Source of the DNA: Olsenella_L kribbiana | GTDB lineage: Bacteria; Actinomycetota; Coriobacteriia; Coriobacteriales; Atopobiaceae | Direction of reading: 5' to 3' | Assembly: GCF_036408795.1 (NCBI RefSeq) | Contig: NZ_JAZGJP010000004.1 | Location: 110,784-174,783 of the forward strand | Length of the DNA stretch: 64,000 bases | Shown here: in pieces, positions 16,925 through 25,016 of the stretch | Layout: the number at the start of each line of letters is the position of its first letter | Position numbering within the stretch: the stretch's first letter is position 1 | Translations under genes and position numbers: made by a program | The notes under the pieces: generated by a model | What the model was told of the DNA's origin: nothing | Seen by the model: only the letters and a program-made list of their open reading frames with translations | Databases searched by the model: none

Positions 16925-18604
16925 CTAGTCGCGCGTGAGCTTGCGGTGGATGCAGTGCGGGCGTGAGGCGTCAGGCCCGAGCCTCTTCTCGCGGTTCTCC
17001 TGGTAGGCCTCGAAGTTGCCCTCGAACCAGTACCAGGCACCCGGATTTTCATCCGTGCCCTCCCAGGCAAGGATGTGCGTCGCGACACGGTCCATGAACC
17101 AGCGGTCGTGGCTCGTGATGACAGCGCAGCCAGCAAACTCCTGGAGCGCCTCTTCAAGGGATTCCAGGGTCTCCGTATCGAGGTCGTTTGTCGGCTCGTC
17201 GAGCAGGAGCAGGTTTCCGCCCTGACGAAGCGTCAATGCAAGATTCAGGCGGTTCCTCTCGCCGCCCGAAAGGACGCCGGCACGCTTCTGCTGGTCCTGG
17301 CCCTTGAAGCCGAAGGCGCTCACATAGGCACGGCTCGGCACCTCGGTCTCGCCGACGATGATCGTGTCGTTGCCATCAGAGACGACCTCCCAGACATTCT
17401 TGTCAGGATCGATGCCTGCGCGCATCTGGTCGACATAGGAGAGCTTCACGGTCTCGCCGAGCTCGAGCGAGCCCCCTGTAGGCTGCTCCTGCCCGACGAT
17501 CATCTTGAAGAGCGTGGACTTGCCGACGCCGTTCGGACCGATCACGCCGACAATGCCATTCCGGGGAAGGCTGAAGGTGAGATCGTCGATCAGCACACGG
17601 TCGCCGAAGGACTTCGAGAGGTGCGTGGCCTCGAGGACCTTGGAGCCGAGGCGCGGGCCTGCCGGGATATGGATCTCCGTGAAGTCGACGGTGCGGATGT
17701 TCTTGGACTCTGCCTCCATCTGCTCGTAGGCAGCAAGACGTGCCTTGCTCTTGGCCTGTCGGGCCTTCGCGCCGGAGCGCACCCACTGGAGCTCGCTCTT
17801 CATCTTCTTGGCACGCTTCGCGTTCTGCTTGCCTTCCATCTCGAGGCGGGCTGCCTTCGTCTCGAGGTAGGTCGAGTAGTTGCCCTTGTAGGGATAGAGC
17901 GTGCCACGGTCGACCTCGCAGATCCACTCGGCGACGTCGTCCAAGAAGTAGCGGTCATGCGTGACGGCGAGGACTGCTCCTGGATAGTTCTTGAGGTACT
18001 GCTCGAGCCAGAGGACAGACTCGGCATCGAGGTGGTTTGTCGGCTCGTCGAGAAGCAGCAGGTCCGGTGCCTCGAGAAGGAGCCTGCAGAGGGCGACACG
18101 CCTTCTCTCGCCGCCGGAGAGATGCGTGACCGGCTCGTCTGGATCGGGGCACTGGAGGGCATCCATAGCCTGCGAGAGCTGGCTTTCGAGGTCCCAGCCA
18201 TTCGCCGCGTCGATCTCGTCCTGGAGGCGTCCCATCTCGGCCATCAGAGAATCGAAGTCGGCATCAGGCGACGCCATCTCCTCGCCGATCTGGTTGAAGC
18301 GGTCGATCTTTCCGAGCAGGTCGCCGTATGCCATCTTGATGTTCTCGATCACGGTCTTGTCTTCGTCGAGCGGCGGCTCCTGCTCAAGAAGTCCCACCGT
18401 GTAGCCCGGCGTCAGGCGCGCCTCGCCGGCAGACACGTCCTCAAGCCCTGCCATGATCTTCAGGAGCGTGGACTTGCCCATGCCATTCGGGCCGACGACG
18501 CCGATCTTGGCGCCCGGGAAGAATCCCATCGTCACGTCGTCCAGGATGACCTTGCCCTGGAATGCCTTGCGGGCCTGATGCATCTGGTAGATGAACTCTG
18601 CCAC
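16925..18604 (-). CDS. ettA: EttA-type ABC-F translational throttle
   Basis: A 559-residue ABC-F protein with two ABC domains and no membrane part, which acts at the ribosomal E site. The length is close to the about 555 residues of EttA. The first Walker A GPNGMGKS is at 38-45, then LSGGERRRV and LLLDEPTNHLD; the linker has a basic helical segment (SGAKARQAKSKAR); the second domain has GPNGVGKS, LSGGERNRL and LLLDEPTNDLD. It ends in RKLTRD as many EttA proteins do. The open frame extends upstream to 19825 antisense to ansA, which is not credible. The chosen GTG start at 18604 is preceded by GGAAGGA and begins at the family's conserved N-terminus. Confidence 0.9.
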   Translation of the reverse strand: MAEFIYQMHQARKAFQGKVILDDVTMGFFPGAKIGVVGPNGMGKSTLLKIMAGLEDVSAGEARLTPGYTVGLLEQEPPLDEDKTVIENIKMAYGDLLGKIDRFNQIGEEMASPDADFDSLMAEMGRLQDEIDAANGWDLESQLSQAMDALQCPDPDEPVTHLSGGERRRVALCRLLLEAPDLLLLDEPTNHLDAESVLWLEQYLKNYPGAVLAVTHDRYFLDDVAEWICEVDRGTLYPYKGNYSTYLETKAARLEMEGKQNAKRAKKMKSELQWVRSGAKARQAKSKARLAAYEQMEAESKNIRTVDFTEIHIPAGPRLGSKVLEATHLSKSFGDRVLIDDLTFSLPRNGIVGVIGPNGVGKSTLFKMIVGQEQPTGGSLELGETVKLSYVDQMRAGIDPDKNVWEVVSDGNDTIIVGETEVPSRAYVSAFGFKGQDQQKRAGVLSGGERNRLNLALTLRQGGNLLLLDEPTNDLDTETLESLEEALQEFAGCAVITSHDRWFMDRVATHILAWEGTDENPGAWYWFEGNFEAYQENREKRLGPDASRPHCIHRKLTRD

Positions 18605-18748
18605 AGGACCATCACGTCCTTCCGGTTCTGAGGAGCGCACCGCTCCCTTGTCTATCGATATCCATTTCATTGTACGGGAGCCATACATCCAGCCTGAAGC
18701 GTCTGCTCCCGAATGCGCAGAAGGCACGCAAGAGGGAAGCAAACCCGC

Positions 18749-18754
18749 TAGAAT
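18749..18754 (+). promoter_or_regulatory. Candidate -10 element TAGAAT
   Basis: TAGAATGG, 28 bases before the ansA start and identical to the strings at 5851 and 9885. Confidence 0.4.
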
Positions 18755-18781
18755 GGGCCCGGCTCTACCAGAAAGGATGCT

Positions 18782-19792
18782 ATGAAGCGCATACTCATCG
18801 TCGCGACCGGCGGCACCATCGCCTCGCTCCCCCACGACACGGGACTTGCCCCGGGACTCACAGGCACAGAGCTCGTCGAGCGTGTCCCGCAGCTCGCAGA
18901 GCTGGCAGAGCTCGATATCGTGCAGCCCATGAACATAGACAGCACGAACATGCGCCCGCGCGACTGGCTCCAGATTGCAGACACGATAGCTGCGCACTAC
19001 GAGGAGTATGACGGGTTCGTCGTGCTGCACGGGACCGACACGATGGCATACACGGCAGCAGCGCTCTCCTATCTGCTTGAGGACTCGCCGAAGCCGATCG
19101 TGCTCACCGGCTCCCAGCAGCCGATGGCAGCGCCCTTCACAGATGCAAAGCTCAACCTCTACCAGTCCGTCCTCTTTGCCACAGACGACTCGGCCCGAGA
19201 GGTCACGATCGTCTTCAATGGCAAGGCCATCGCCGGCACGCGTGCCCACAAGCAGCGCACGATGAGCTACAACGCCTTCACGAGCATGAACTATCCGACA
19301 CTTGCCTACATCCGGCAGAACCGGGTCATCTGGAGCGGCCTTGCAAAGCCCGCCTCGAAGGAGGGGCTCCACCTCAGGCGCTACTTCGCGCTCGACGAGC
19401 GTGTGCTCGTCTTGAAGCTCACGCCCGAGCTCAGGCCTTCGATTTTCCATCTTCTCGAGCGCGACTACGACGCTGTGATCTTGGAGACCTTCGGCATCGG
19501 CGGCATCCCCGACTACGACGGAGACGCCTTCCAGGAAGCGATCTTTTCCTGGGTAGCGTCCGGCAGGACCTGCGTGCTCACGACCCAGGTGCCCGAAGAG
19601 GGGCTCGACCTCGGCGTCTACGAGGTTGGCCATGCATTCCAGGACCGACCAGGAATACTGCTCGGCGGGGACATGACGACAGAGGCGCTTGTCGCAAAGA
19701 CGATGTGGGCCCTGGGCACGGGAACCTCGACCGAAGAGATCGCACAGCTCTTCTATCAGGAAATCAACCACGACCGGACGCCTGCTGCCTAA
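18782..19792 (+). CDS. ansA: L-asparaginase, type I-like
   Basis: A 336-residue enzyme hydrolysing asparagine to aspartate and ammonia. The two catalytic threonine segments are present: TGGTIAS (9-15) and HGTDTM (83-88); an Ala-Lys pair in TDAKLNLYQ completes the usual site. No signal peptide is seen, so it is cytosolic like type I asparaginases. The start has AGAAAGGA just upstream and a candidate -10 at 18749. It stands alone, divergent from ettA and in the same direction as the pyrophosphatase gene 220 bases away, whose 5' region has no terminator I can identify. Confidence 0.9.
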   Translation: MKRILIVATGGTIASLPHDTGLAPGLTGTELVERVPQLAELAELDIVQPMNIDSTNMRPRDWLQIADTIAAHYEEYDGFVVLHGTDTMAYTAAALSYLLEDSPKPIVLTGSQQPMAAPFTDAKLNLYQSVLFATDDSAREVTIVFNGKAIAGTRAHKQRTMSYNAFTSMNYPTLAYIRQNRVIWSGLAKPASKEGLHLRRYFALDERVLVLKLTPELRPSIFHLLERDYDAVILETFGIGGIPDYDGDAFQEAIFSWVASGRTCVLTTQVPEEGLDLGVYEVGHAFQDRPGILLGGDMTTEALVAKTMWALGTGTSTEEIAQLFYQEINHDRTPAA

Positions 19793-20015
19793 GCCCCTTA
19801 ACAGATGCACGTTCTGCATGAACAAGTTGTGATAATTGGTCCTTCCTCATCCATTTGAGACGCACGCCGACCCGCTCGCGGGCAGTTGGTGCTAACAATG
19901 GAGCACACACATATACTGAGCCTTGAATCATGTGCCTTCTGGAAAGCAGCAGAGCAGGGCTGAGCATATGCCATCTGCCTACCCGCTCCGCACAAGACGA
20001 CAAGGAGTCACGCAC

Positions 20016-21692
20016 ATGTCCGAACCCGAGACCATCCGCAAGGTCAATGTAATCGGCCACCTCCATCCGGATACGGACAGCATCTGTTCCGCAATCTCCT
20101 ACGCCTACCTCAAGAACCAGCTTGGAGATACGTACTACGAAGCACGCCGCGCCGGAGCCGTGAACCGCGAGACCGCCTTCGTGCTCGATCACTTCGGCTT
20201 CGAGGAGCCGCCTCTGATCACGAGCGTGCGTCCGCAGATCAAGGACATCTCCTACCAGAAGGTGCCCGGCATCGACTCCGAGATGTCGCTGTTCGCTGCC
20301 TGGAACACGATGGGCACGGGCAAGGTCGATACCCTCTGCATCACGGACGACGAGAAGAAGATGCTCGGCATCATCGCCGTCAAGGATATCGCCAACGCGA
20401 ACATGGACATCTTCGACACGCTGGTCGTGAGCAATGCGAAGACGAAGTATGCCAACATCGTCGAAACGCTCAAGGGCGAGCTCGTGCTCGGCGACCCCGA
20501 GGGGGAAGTGACCCGGGGCAACGTGCGCGTCGGCACCTCCCCTGAGATGATGGAAGGCCTCATCGAGCCGGGCGACATCGTGCTCGTCACGAACCGCTAC
20601 GAGACCCAGCGCTTCGCCGTCGAATCTGGCATCGGCCTTCTCATCATCTGCAACGGCGCCCAGGTGAGCCACGTCGTGCAGCAGGCAGCAGCGGCAAACA
20701 GCTGCGCCATCATCACGACGCCGTATGACACCTATGCAGCAGCACGCCTCGTCTCCATGTCCATCCCGGTCCGCGCCAAGATGCTTCCGGCCGACAAGGT
20801 CCTGCGCTTCAGCGTGAACACGACCGTCGACGACGCCCGCAAGGCAATGTCCTCCTCCCGCCACCGCTACTTCCCGGTCCTCGACGAGGACGGCTGCTAT
20901 TCCGGCATGGTCTCGAGCTCCAACCTCCTCTCTGCGCGCAAGAAGCATGTGATCCTCGTCGACCACAACGAGCGCAGCCAGGCGGTCGACGGCCTCGAGC
21001 AGGCCACGATCATGGAGATCATCGACCATCACCGCATCGGCACGATCGAGACCGAGGCCCCTGCCTACTTCAGGAATGTCCCGGTGGGCTGCACCTGCAC
21101 GATCGTCTACGACATCTACCAGGAGAGGGGCATCGATATCCCGGCCAACATCGCTGGCCTCATGCTCTCTGCCATCCTCTCCGACACGCTCGCCTTCCGC
21201 TCCCCGACCTGCACGCCGAGGGACGTCTATGTGGGCAAGGAGCTCGCAAAGATTGCCGGTGTCGATATCGACACGTATGCTGACCAGATGTTCGATGCCG
21301 GTGCCGACCTCACGGGCCGCACGGCAGAGGAAGTCTTCGGCTCCGACTTCAAGGTCTTCAGCCGCGGCCATGTCCGCTTCGGCGTCGGCCAGGGCTCGTT
21401 CATGACAGAAGGATCGAGGAAGGCCGCAGAGGCCCTTGTCGGACCGTACCTGCCGGATGGCGCCTCCGCCAACGATATCCCGATGGTGTTCTACATGTTC
21501 ACGGACGTGAAGTCCCAGACGACGGAGCTCCTCTACTCCGGCCCGAACACCGAGGCCATCGTCTCGCGCGCCTTCGGCGTGAAGCCCGTTGACGGCATTG
21601 CCACGCTTCCGGGCGTCGTCTCCCGCAAGAAGCAGGTCATTCCTGCCCTCATGAGCACGCTCCAGGCCATGCAGGAGGAAGACGGCGAGTAG
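20016..21692 (+). CDS. ppaC: Manganese-dependent inorganic pyrophosphatase with CBS-DRTGG insert
   Basis: A 558-residue DHH-family (family II) inorganic pyrophosphatase. HLHPDTDS at 15-22 and later VDHNE, DHHRIG and a DHHA2-type C-terminus give the metal and substrate sites. The insert between the DHH motifs (about residues 70-300) contains CBS-like repeats around a DRTGG-like domain, the architecture of nucleotide-regulated pyrophosphatases, in which AMP/ADP inhibit and ATP or diadenosine polyphosphates activate. ATG 20016 has AAGGAG eight bases upstream; the frame is open from 19923 but the earlier part lacks a ribosome site. Role: pulls biosynthetic reactions by removing pyrophosphate. Confidence 0.88.
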   Translation: MSEPETIRKVNVIGHLHPDTDSICSAISYAYLKNQLGDTYYEARRAGAVNRETAFVLDHFGFEEPPLITSVRPQIKDISYQKVPGIDSEMSLFAAWNTMGTGKVDTLCITDDEKKMLGIIAVKDIANANMDIFDTLVVSNAKTKYANIVETLKGELVLGDPEGEVTRGNVRVGTSPEMMEGLIEPGDIVLVTNRYETQRFAVESGIGLLIICNGAQVSHVVQQAAAANSCAIITTPYDTYAAARLVSMSIPVRAKMLPADKVLRFSVNTTVDDARKAMSSSRHRYFPVLDEDGCYSGMVSSSNLLSARKKHVILVDHNERSQAVDGLEQATIMEIIDHHRIGTIETEAPAYFRNVPVGCTCTIVYDIYQERGIDIPANIAGLMLSAILSDTLAFRSPTCTPRDVYVGKELAKIAGVDIDTYADQMFDAGADLTGRTAEEVFGSDFKVFSRGHVRFGVGQGSFMTEGSRKAAEALVGPYLPDGASANDIPMVFYMFTDVKSQTTELLYSGPNTEAIVSRAFGVKPVDGIATLPGVVSRKKQVIPALMSTLQAMQEEDGE

Positions 21693-21717
21693 CTGCCGCA
21701 TTCGCATATGCCACACC

Positions 21718-21753
21718 AGAACCCCGCAGCAGCCGCTGCGGGGTTCTTTCTCT
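21718..21753 (+). terminator. Terminator after ppaC
   Basis: Perfect 13-bp stem AGAACCCCGCAGC / complement (21718-21730, 21735-21747) with a 4-base loop, then TTCTCT. Confidence 0.85.
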
Positions 21754-21835
21754 GTACGTTCAGGAACAAGAAGCTCAGGCACTCCTCCGTGCATTAGCAT
21801 GCAGAAGGAAAATCGCGTTCCAGACAAGGAGTCCC

Positions 21836-22687
21836 ATGCACAAGCTTCACAAGGTCCATGCCCGCATGCCCAAGCACTTCGTGCTCGAGGAGCGGCTTGC
21901 TAGATATGCCGACGCAATCGAGACCGAGCCCCGGAAATATGCCGGCAGATGGGCAGAAGCCTGCCATCCGCTCGACGAGAGCGGACTTGGGCGCTTCAGC
22001 AAGGTAGAGCTCGACCTCGGCTGCGGCAAGGGCGCCTTTGCCTGCGGGATGGCAAAGATGCACCCTGATACGCTCTATATCGGCATCGACACCGAACCTG
22101 TCTGCATCGCCTATGCCGCGCAGCTTGCCTTGGAAGAGAAGCTCCCCAACACCCTCTTCGTGCCTGGCATGGGAAACGATGTGCCTGAGTTCTTTGGAGA
22201 AGGCGAGCTCTCCTGCATCCACATCAACTTCCCGACACCCTTCCCGAAGAAGCGCTTCGCCGAATACCGCCTCACGATCCTGGACCGCCTCATGGACTAC
22301 CGCCGTGTCCTTGCTCCCGGCGCCCCGATTGTCCTCAAGACCGACTCCCAGCCCTTCTTCGACTTCACGCTCACGCAGTTGCCGCTTGCGAACTACCGCC
22401 TCGTCTGGAAGACAGACGATACGAGAAGCAAGCTTCCCGACGAGCCGGTGACAGGCTATGAGGAGAGGCTCACGGCACAGGGCGCGAAGGTCCTGGGCCT
22501 CTGCGCCATCCCGGAAGATCCGGCACCCACCAATCCTGTGCAGACCGCGGAGCTCTCCCTCTCGAGATACCTGCCGCATGACCTGGAGAATATGAACTAC
22601 GTGCCGTATGGCATGGAGAACACGGTCAGGAACATGAGAGACTACAAGAAGAAGCACGGCGAGGGCTACTATGTCCACAACAGGTAG
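21836..22687 (+). CDS. trmB: TrmB-like tRNA (guanine-N7)-methyltransferase
   Basis: A 283-residue SAM-dependent methyltransferase. The SAM motif ELDLGCGKG is at 58-66 and the TrmB signature region reads NFPTPFPKKRF where the usual enzyme has FPDPWPKKRH. The Asp and Trp of that signature are replaced, and there is a 60-residue C-terminal extension. The family call is good, but substrate specificity (G46 of tRNA) is less sure because of the altered signature. ATG 21836 has AAGGAG upstream. The gene is monocistronic, between two terminators. Confidence 0.78.
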   Translation: MHKLHKVHARMPKHFVLEERLARYADAIETEPRKYAGRWAEACHPLDESGLGRFSKVELDLGCGKGAFACGMAKMHPDTLYIGIDTEPVCIAYAAQLALEEKLPNTLFVPGMGNDVPEFFGEGELSCIHINFPTPFPKKRFAEYRLTILDRLMDYRRVLAPGAPIVLKTDSQPFFDFTLTQLPLANYRLVWKTDDTRSKLPDEPVTGYEERLTAQGAKVLGLCAIPEDPAPTNPVQTAELSLSRYLPHDLENMNYVPYGMENTVRNMRDYKKKHGEGYYVHNR

Positions 22688-22712
22688 CTGAACTGGCAGC
22701 AATCATTGCCCG

Positions 22713-22748
22713 AAGCCCGCACCGGAACGCTTCCGATGCGGGCTTTGC
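22713..22748 (+). terminator. Terminator after trmB-like gene
   Basis: AAGCCCGCA (22713-22721) pairs with TGCGGGCTT (22737-22745), with an inner CGGAA/TTCCG stem, followed by T-rich bases. Confidence 0.75.
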
Positions 22749-22780
22749 CTTGACCAGGCAATGTCATAGATTCCCATTTT

Positions 22781-22815
22781 GCAAAAGTGGCGCATATACC
22801 GTTTTCATTAAATAG
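22781..22815. repeat. Quasi-palindromic repeat, copy A
   Basis: First of five related elements of about 35 bases. It reads AAGTGGCGCATATACCGTTT, then TCATTAAAT. It lies 96 bases upstream of copy B in the same register. Confidence 0.6.
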
Positions 22816-22870
22816 GCATCTTTGTTATCGTCTGGCATTCAGCTTGCCCATATGTTCCTGTTATGAGGTA

Positions 22871-22913
22871 TATTTATCGTAACTGGCACATGTTCCACTT
22901 TTATGAAATAAGG
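22871..22913. repeat. Quasi-palindromic repeat, copy B
   Basis: Preceded by TATTTATCG, as is copy C; the core TAACTGGCACATGTTCCACT is followed by TTTATGAAATAAGGC. It ends just before the ATG of the DUF4143 gene and so overlaps its promoter or ribosome site. Confidence 0.7.
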
Positions 22914-22918
22914 CACGG

Positions 22919-24172
22919 ATGGAAATCAGAAGAGACCGGTACCTCAAACGTCTGCAGGTCCGCATGCACAACGGCATGATCAAGGTGATAACCGGTGCCC
23001 GCCGATGCGGCAAATCATACCTAGTCTTCAAACTCTTCCGGAACTGGCTCATCGATCAAGGCATTCCTCAAGACCACATTGTCGAGATGGCATTCGATAT
23101 GCGCGAGAATGCAGCATTCCGCAGCCCTGATTACTTCCTGTCCTGGGCAAAGGAGCAGATGCAGGGAGAAGGTTTCTATTACCTTCTGCTCGATGAGGTG
23201 CAGATGCTCGATAGCTTCGAGGAAGTCCTCAATTCCTTGCTGCACATCGACAACATCGATGTATATGTCACCGGCAGCAATTCAAAGTTCCTTTCAAGCG
23301 ATGTGATTACCGAATTCCGTGGCCGCGGTGATGAAGTACGAATTCAGCCACTGAGCTTCTCCGAGTTCATGCAGACCTATAGCGGAAACAGATATGATGC
23401 CTGGGCGGAATACCTCATGTACGGCGGGATGCCGCTGGCAGCTACCATGCAGACGGATGAGCAGAAAGCATCCTATCTGCAGGCACTTTTCACCGAGACG
23501 TACCTCAAAGACATCCTCGACCACAACCGAATCAAGAACAGCGTCGAGCTCGATGAGCTTGTAGACGTGCTTGCCTCTTCCGTTGGCTCGCTTACCAATC
23601 CCACCAAGATTGCAGCGACGTTCAGGAGTGTCCATGGATCAACACTCAGTCCGAGCACCGTGCAGGCATACATCGGGTATCTCGAAGATTCATTCCTGAT
23701 TGAAGAGGCAGTCCGCTTCGATGTAAAAGGACGTCACTATATCGGTTCCCCCAAGAAATACTATTTCGAGGACGTAGGACTTCGCAATGCACGCCTTGGC
23801 TTCAGACAGGTCGAAGAGACTCATCTGATGGAAAACATCATCTTCAACGAACTGCGTTCGAGAGGAATGCTTGTAGATGTCGGCGTCGTTCCCGTGCGCG
23901 AACGAAATGATGCAGGCATTCTGAAACGCAAGCAGCTTGAAATAGATTTCGTCGCCACCCGGGGCAGCAGCAAGTACTACATTCAGTCAGCCTACGCACT
24001 GCCTGACGAGGAGAAACGTCATCAGGAAGAGGCTTCCCTTGTAAGAGTGCCAGACTCCTTCCGCAAGATCATTCTTGTAGGGACGCCGACCAAGACGTGG
24101 CATGATGAGCAAGGAATCACTTTCATGAACGTGCTCGATTTCCTGCTGGATGAGAAGAGCCTTGAGAGATAG
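22919..24172 (+). CDS. AAA-family ATPase with DUF4143
   Basis: A 417-residue AAA_14/DUF4143-type ATPase. Walker A GARRCGKS is at 26-33, Walker B LLLDEVQ at 89-95, and a TGSNS sensor-like motif follows. The C-terminal half (about 230-417) has the DUF4143 character and closes with a nuclease-like pattern (LEIDFVATRGSSKYYIQ), which resembles the restriction-endonuclease-like fold often attached to these ATPases. Cellular function is not established for the family. The gene is AT-richer than its neighbours and is bracketed by copies of a palindromic repeat, two before and three after, pointing to acquisition as a unit. The only ribosome-site candidate is AAGG at 22910, eight bases before the ATG. 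Confidence 0.85.
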   Translation: MEIRRDRYLKRLQVRMHNGMIKVITGARRCGKSYLVFKLFRNWLIDQGIPQDHIVEMAFDMRENAAFRSPDYFLSWAKEQMQGEGFYYLLLDEVQMLDSFEEVLNSLLHIDNIDVYVTGSNSKFLSSDVITEFRGRGDEVRIQPLSFSEFMQTYSGNRYDAWAEYLMYGGMPLAATMQTDEQKASYLQALFTETYLKDILDHNRIKNSVELDELVDVLASSVGSLTNPTKIAATFRSVHGSTLSPSTVQAYIGYLEDSFLIEEAVRFDVKGRHYIGSPKKYYFEDVGLRNARLGFRQVEETHLMENIIFNELRSRGMLVDVGVVPVRERNDAGILKRKQLEIDFVATRGSSKYYIQSAYALPDEEKRHQEEASLVRVPDSFRKIILVGTPTKTWHDEQGITFMNVLDFLLDEKSLER

Positions 24173-24174
24173 GG

Positions 24175-24220
24175 ATTTTATTTATCGAAACTGGTACACG
24201 TGCCAGTTTCGTGAAGTGGC
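24175..24220. repeat. Quasi-palindromic repeat, copy C
   Basis: Starts three bases after the stop codon of the DUF4143 gene. TATTTATCG is followed by AAACTGGTACACGTGCCAGT and TTCGTGAAGTGGC. It is the best palindrome of the five copies and could also act as a terminator stem. Confidence 0.7.
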
Positions 24221-24807
24221 ATCGAGATAAACAGTATCCGCCCCGTCAAGAGGACAGGGTGGACACAAGATATGCTTCCATCGACCATCTTCAAACGGAT
24301 TCTCAGAACAGAGGCAGCGTTCTTGCCATAGCCGCAGCACGTTCATGACGGAGCAGGGACGCGCACGGATCCATGCTGAACAGCCTCGCAATACAGGCCG
24401 ACACCGGCAGCGGCGAGACCGTCTCAAGAACCGCCAGCACCAGATGGACAACCATTGCTATCGCCCATCGGGGGAAGCGTCTTCATCGCTGCGTCCTTGC
24501 GGTGCCACCGGCAGCATTGATGAGGACTACGACCTCCTTCTATATTGACGGCGTATATTCCTGCTTGAATTCGGTGCCTTGGTTCTCGAATCGCACCATG
24601 CTTCTATCTTTCTCTTTCTTTCCCCATGTGAGAAAGAAAGAGAAAGAAACGTCAAGGCCGAGCTGCATAGACTGGCACATGCTCCTCTTCGTGGGACAGA
24701 CTACGGCAATGGATGCTCTGTGGGCTAGCAGGACGGACGCAAGACCAGCTTCATGCACCGCTGTGCCCTCCCTGTACCTTTCTGCCTGAAGGCAAGTGTC
24801 CTCTGGG
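24221..24807. other. Gene-poor stretch within repeat island
   Basis: About 590 bases with only short open frames of low protein character on either strand. It may hold remnants of degraded genes, but nothing I can name. It contains the purine/pyrimidine hairpin at 24608-24646. Confidence 0.5.
24608..24646. repeat. Perfect 15-bp inverted repeat, polypyrimidine/polypurine
   Basis: CTTTCTCTTTCTTTC (24608-24622) is perfectly complementary to GAAAGAAAGAGAAAG (24632-24646), with a 9-base spacer. No T-run follows, so a terminator role is uncertain. Confidence 0.6.
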
Positions 24808-24811
24808 CTTC

Positions 24812-24854
24812 GTTTCACGAAAGCGGCACTTGTTCTGCTTTTGTGAAATAGAAG
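24812..24854. repeat. Quasi-palindromic repeat, copy D
   Basis: TTTCACGAAAGCGGCACTTG then TTCTGCTTTTGTGAAATAG. The outer arms TTTCACGAAAGC and GCTTTTGTGAAA make it an extended dyad. It lies 95 bases before copy E. Confidence 0.65.
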
Positions 24855-24911
24855 CAACCAAGCTGCCAGAGCTGCTCCGCATGCCAGCAGATTCACCGAT
24901 GTCTGCCATCG

Positions 24912-24947
24912 AGCGATACCGGCACCTATGCCACTTTCAATAAATGG
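24912..24947. repeat. Quasi-palindromic repeat, copy E
   Basis: GATACCGGCACCTATGCCAC then TTTCAATAAATGG, in the same orientation and register as copies A-D. It closes the island before the P-type ATPase gene. Confidence 0.55.
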
Positions 24948-25016
24948 AGAAGCGGCAAGACAATGCCCGCCCTGCCAGAGCAGCAGGGCGGGCATCTTGC
25001 GGCTAGGATCTCTGTG

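Noticed and set aside
18605..19825. N-terminal extension of the EttA frame
   Set aside because: It runs antisense through ansA and lies outside the family's length; a GTG with ribosome site at 18604 gives the right length.
19764..21827. 687-codon minus-strand frame opposite the pyrophosphatase gene
   Set aside because: Shadow of a strongly biased gene; no motif.
24345..24789. Open frames of 67 and 138 codons in the repeat island
   Set aside because: Low-complexity composition and no ribosome site; neither frame continues on both sides of the hairpin at 24608.
22781..24947. CRISPR array
   Set aside because: Five repeats are degenerate, palindromic and separated by very unequal distances including a gene; no cas gene is near.
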